From Nitrospira sp. MA-1 (GTDB lineage: Bacteria; Nitrospirota; Nitrospiria; Nitrospirales; UBA8639): a stretch of DNA of 64,000 nucleotides. The notes under the pieces were generated by a model that made no database searches, was not told the origin of the DNA, and worked only from the letters and a program-made list of their open reading frames with translations. Every line of letters starts with the position of its first letter. The stretch's first letter is position 1. The stretch lies in the NCBI GenBank assembly GCA_032139905.1, contig JAQJDB010000006.1, forward strand, positions 806,001-870,000. The letters run 5' to 3'. A program made the position numbers and the translations under genes. Shown in pieces: positions 62,474-64,000 of the stretch.

Positions 62474-63916
62474 ATGCGTTCGTTCTGTGCCCTCTTCTTG
62501 TCGTCCGTGTTGCTTATGTCCTGTGCCATGGGACCGGACTACTCACGGCCCGATATTAAAACGGCCGACCAGTTTCGCATGTCCGACACCGAAGGGGAGT
62601 CTATCGCGAATCTTCCCTGGTGGGAATTGCTTCACGACGAGGAATTGCAAAAACTCATTCGTGTGGCGTTGGAGGAAAATAAAAATCTTCAAGAAGCCGC
62701 CGCCAGTGTCGAGGAATTCCAAGCTCGAGTGTTCATCGAACGAATGGAATTTGCCCCTCAATTAAGTACGCAACTCAATGCTCCGGTTTTAGGGAAATTT
62801 GGCGGTTTTGCCAGACAGGGATTCCCCAGCAACTTTAGTTATTTTGGAATCGGGAATTTGAATTGGGAGATTGATATCTGGGGACGCATTCGTCGGTCAA
62901 ATGAAGCAGCGTTTGGCGATTTGCTTGCCCGCGAAGAAAATAGACGGGCCGTCATCCTTCAGTTGGTCAGTGGTGTGGCAGGAGGGTATTTGGAATTGTT
63001 GCAATTCGACATGCAGTTGGACATTGCCAAGCGAACGCTTGGTTCATGGGAAGAATCGGTGAAAATTGCCCGTGCGCGATTACGACAAGGGGTAAGTTCA
63101 AGACTCGATGCAGACCAATTTGAGGCTGAACGAGCCAATGCGGCGGCCCGGGTCGCTCAATTCGAGCGGCTCATGGTGCAGAAGGAAAACGAACTGAGTG
63201 TATTCCTTGGCCGGAACCCATTTAGGATTCCTCGAGGACAGATTCTCACCGAGCAGATTTTTCCGCCAACAGTCCCGCCCGGTCTCCCTTCGGAATTGCT
63301 TCAGCGCCGTCCGGATATCGTACAAGCAGAACACGAACTGGCAGCGGCGACCGCCCGAATCGGTGTTGCGAAAGCGGAACGGTTTCCCAAGTTCTCGATT
63401 ACGGGTATTCTTGGTCTCGCAAGCCCCCAACTTTCGAGTCTGGTCAGTTCCGGCAGTGAATTTGGGCAAGCCGGCCTGGGACTCGCCGGTCCGGTGTTCA
63501 ATGCACAGATTCTGGGGTTTCAACAAGAAGCCGTGGTGGCACAGGCAAAGCAGGTGTTGGCTCAATACGAGCAGACCATTCTTGTGGCATTCAAAGAAGT
63601 AGAGGATGCCCTGGTGGCAGTGCGCACGGCCGAATCCCAAGGGATTGCCCAGCAGGAACAGGTGACGGCTCTCCGGTCGGCCTTGCGTCTGGCCGACCTT
63701 CGCTATAAAGGCGGCCTGACCAGTTATGTGGATGTGCTCATCGCCAAACGGGATTTGTTCAATGCCGAACTCGAGCTTACGTCCACCCGTCGTCTGCATT
63801 TGGTGTCGATGGTGCAACTCTATAAAGCGTTGGGCGGAGGATGGTCCCCGGAATCTCCTGAAGGAACCATTGCCATTTCCAGCTCATCATCCGAGCAAAG
63901 CAATCCCGGTAACTGA
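62474..63916 (+). CDS. Outer-membrane efflux channel (NodT/OprM family lipoprotein)
   Basis: About 480 residues from ATG 62474. Lipoprotein signal MRSFCALFLSSVLLMSC (lipid on that Cys) followed by AMGPDYSRP, typical of NodT/OprM. Two outer-membrane-efflux repeats: PWWELLHDEELQKLIRVALE, NLNWEIDIWGRIRRSNEA, ARLRQGVSSRLDADQFEAER, LPSELLQRRPDIVQAEHELA and FKEVEDALVAVRTAESQ. Trimeric TolC-like duct completing the tripartite pump encoded upstream. About 70 bases after its stop remain in the window without a recognisable terminator. Confidence 0.95.
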   Translation: MRSFCALFLSSVLLMSCAMGPDYSRPDIKTADQFRMSDTEGESIANLPWWELLHDEELQKLIRVALEENKNLQEAAASVEEFQARVFIERMEFAPQLSTQLNAPVLGKFGGFARQGFPSNFSYFGIGNLNWEIDIWGRIRRSNEAAFGDLLAREENRRAVILQLVSGVAGGYLELLQFDMQLDIAKRTLGSWEESVKIARARLRQGVSSRLDADQFEAERANAAARVAQFERLMVQKENELSVFLGRNPFRIPRGQILTEQIFPPTVPPGLPSELLQRRPDIVQAEHELAAATARIGVAKAERFPKFSITGILGLASPQLSSLVSSGSEFGQAGLGLAGPVFNAQILGFQQEAVVAQAKQVLAQYEQTILVAFKEVEDALVAVRTAESQGIAQQEQVTALRSALRLADLRYKGGLTSYVDVLIAKRDLFNAELELTSTRRLHLVSMVQLYKALGGGWSPESPEGTIAISSSSSEQSNPGN

Positions 63917-64000
63917 GAAAGTTGAAGCACAGGGCCGGATCGTCATTTCGCAATTGATGTGGTGGAATTCTCACAAATACGTGTTACTATGAACTTAGGT

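Noticed and set aside
1-64000. tRNA, rRNA, CRISPR array, integrase or replication origin
   Set aside because: No cloverleaf-like tRNA sequence, rRNA segment, regularly spaced direct repeats, integrase motifs or DnaA-box cluster was seen on reading; a dedicated search would be needed to exclude small or diverged examples.

Overview
The window looks like part of the chromosome of a Nitrospirota bacterium, most likely a Nitrospira-type nitrite oxidiser. This is an inference. The main clues are a periplasmic chlorite dismutase of the Nitrospira type, an E1-alpha/E1-beta/E2 pyruvate dehydrogenase operon, many PAS, GAF and cyclase signalling proteins, a glucan hydrolase cluster and two dispersed intergenic repeat families. 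Base composition is roughly balanced by eye. No rRNA, tRNA, CRISPR array or intact transposase was seen.

Left part (1-12 kb): a GH15 glucan hydrolase cut by the window edge; a Kdo/RIO-like kinase; a ferritin-like protein with gluconokinase; a formaldehyde dehydrogenase gene with an in-frame TAA; inorganic pyrophosphatase; a HugZ-like protein; and a 1068-residue hybrid histidine kinase with an AhpD-like N-terminus.

Accessory patch (12-17 kb): a decayed RhuM gene, a possible 31-codon gene or small RNA, and a two-gene operon of a DUF3800 protein and a probable RelE/barnase-fold ribonuclease. It also holds thiopurine methyltransferase and two decayed copies of the 3' end of the glycogen-debranching gene.

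Middle (17-34 kb): a membrane kinase-receiver-adenylate cyclase; an operon of GH63-type glucosidase and amylo-alpha-1,6-glucosidase; and a 4-kb transporter module (polyol-binding protein, truncated permease, OprB porin). The module is flanked by two direct copies of the 3' end of an M20 peptidase gene. A redox operon (quinone oxidoreductase, LLM flavoprotein, SDR) follows, next to an IS110-type transposase scar.

Right part (34-64 kb): an unknown secreted protein, a beta-hydroxyacid dehydrogenase, a histone H1-like protein, a Slp lipoprotein, a shortened chlorite dismutase, a DUF1207 outer-membrane protein, the pyruvate dehydrogenase operon, ankyrin and GlcG/HbpS proteins. Next is a stress or detoxification stretch: three VOC proteins, a methyltransferase, a sigma-54 activator, a di-haem peroxidase, DoxX, SDR, SnoaL-like and pirin. 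Three sigma-54-type promoter matches lie in front of genes in this stretch, which suggests a local regulon of the activator. The window ends with a complete tripartite RND efflux operon.
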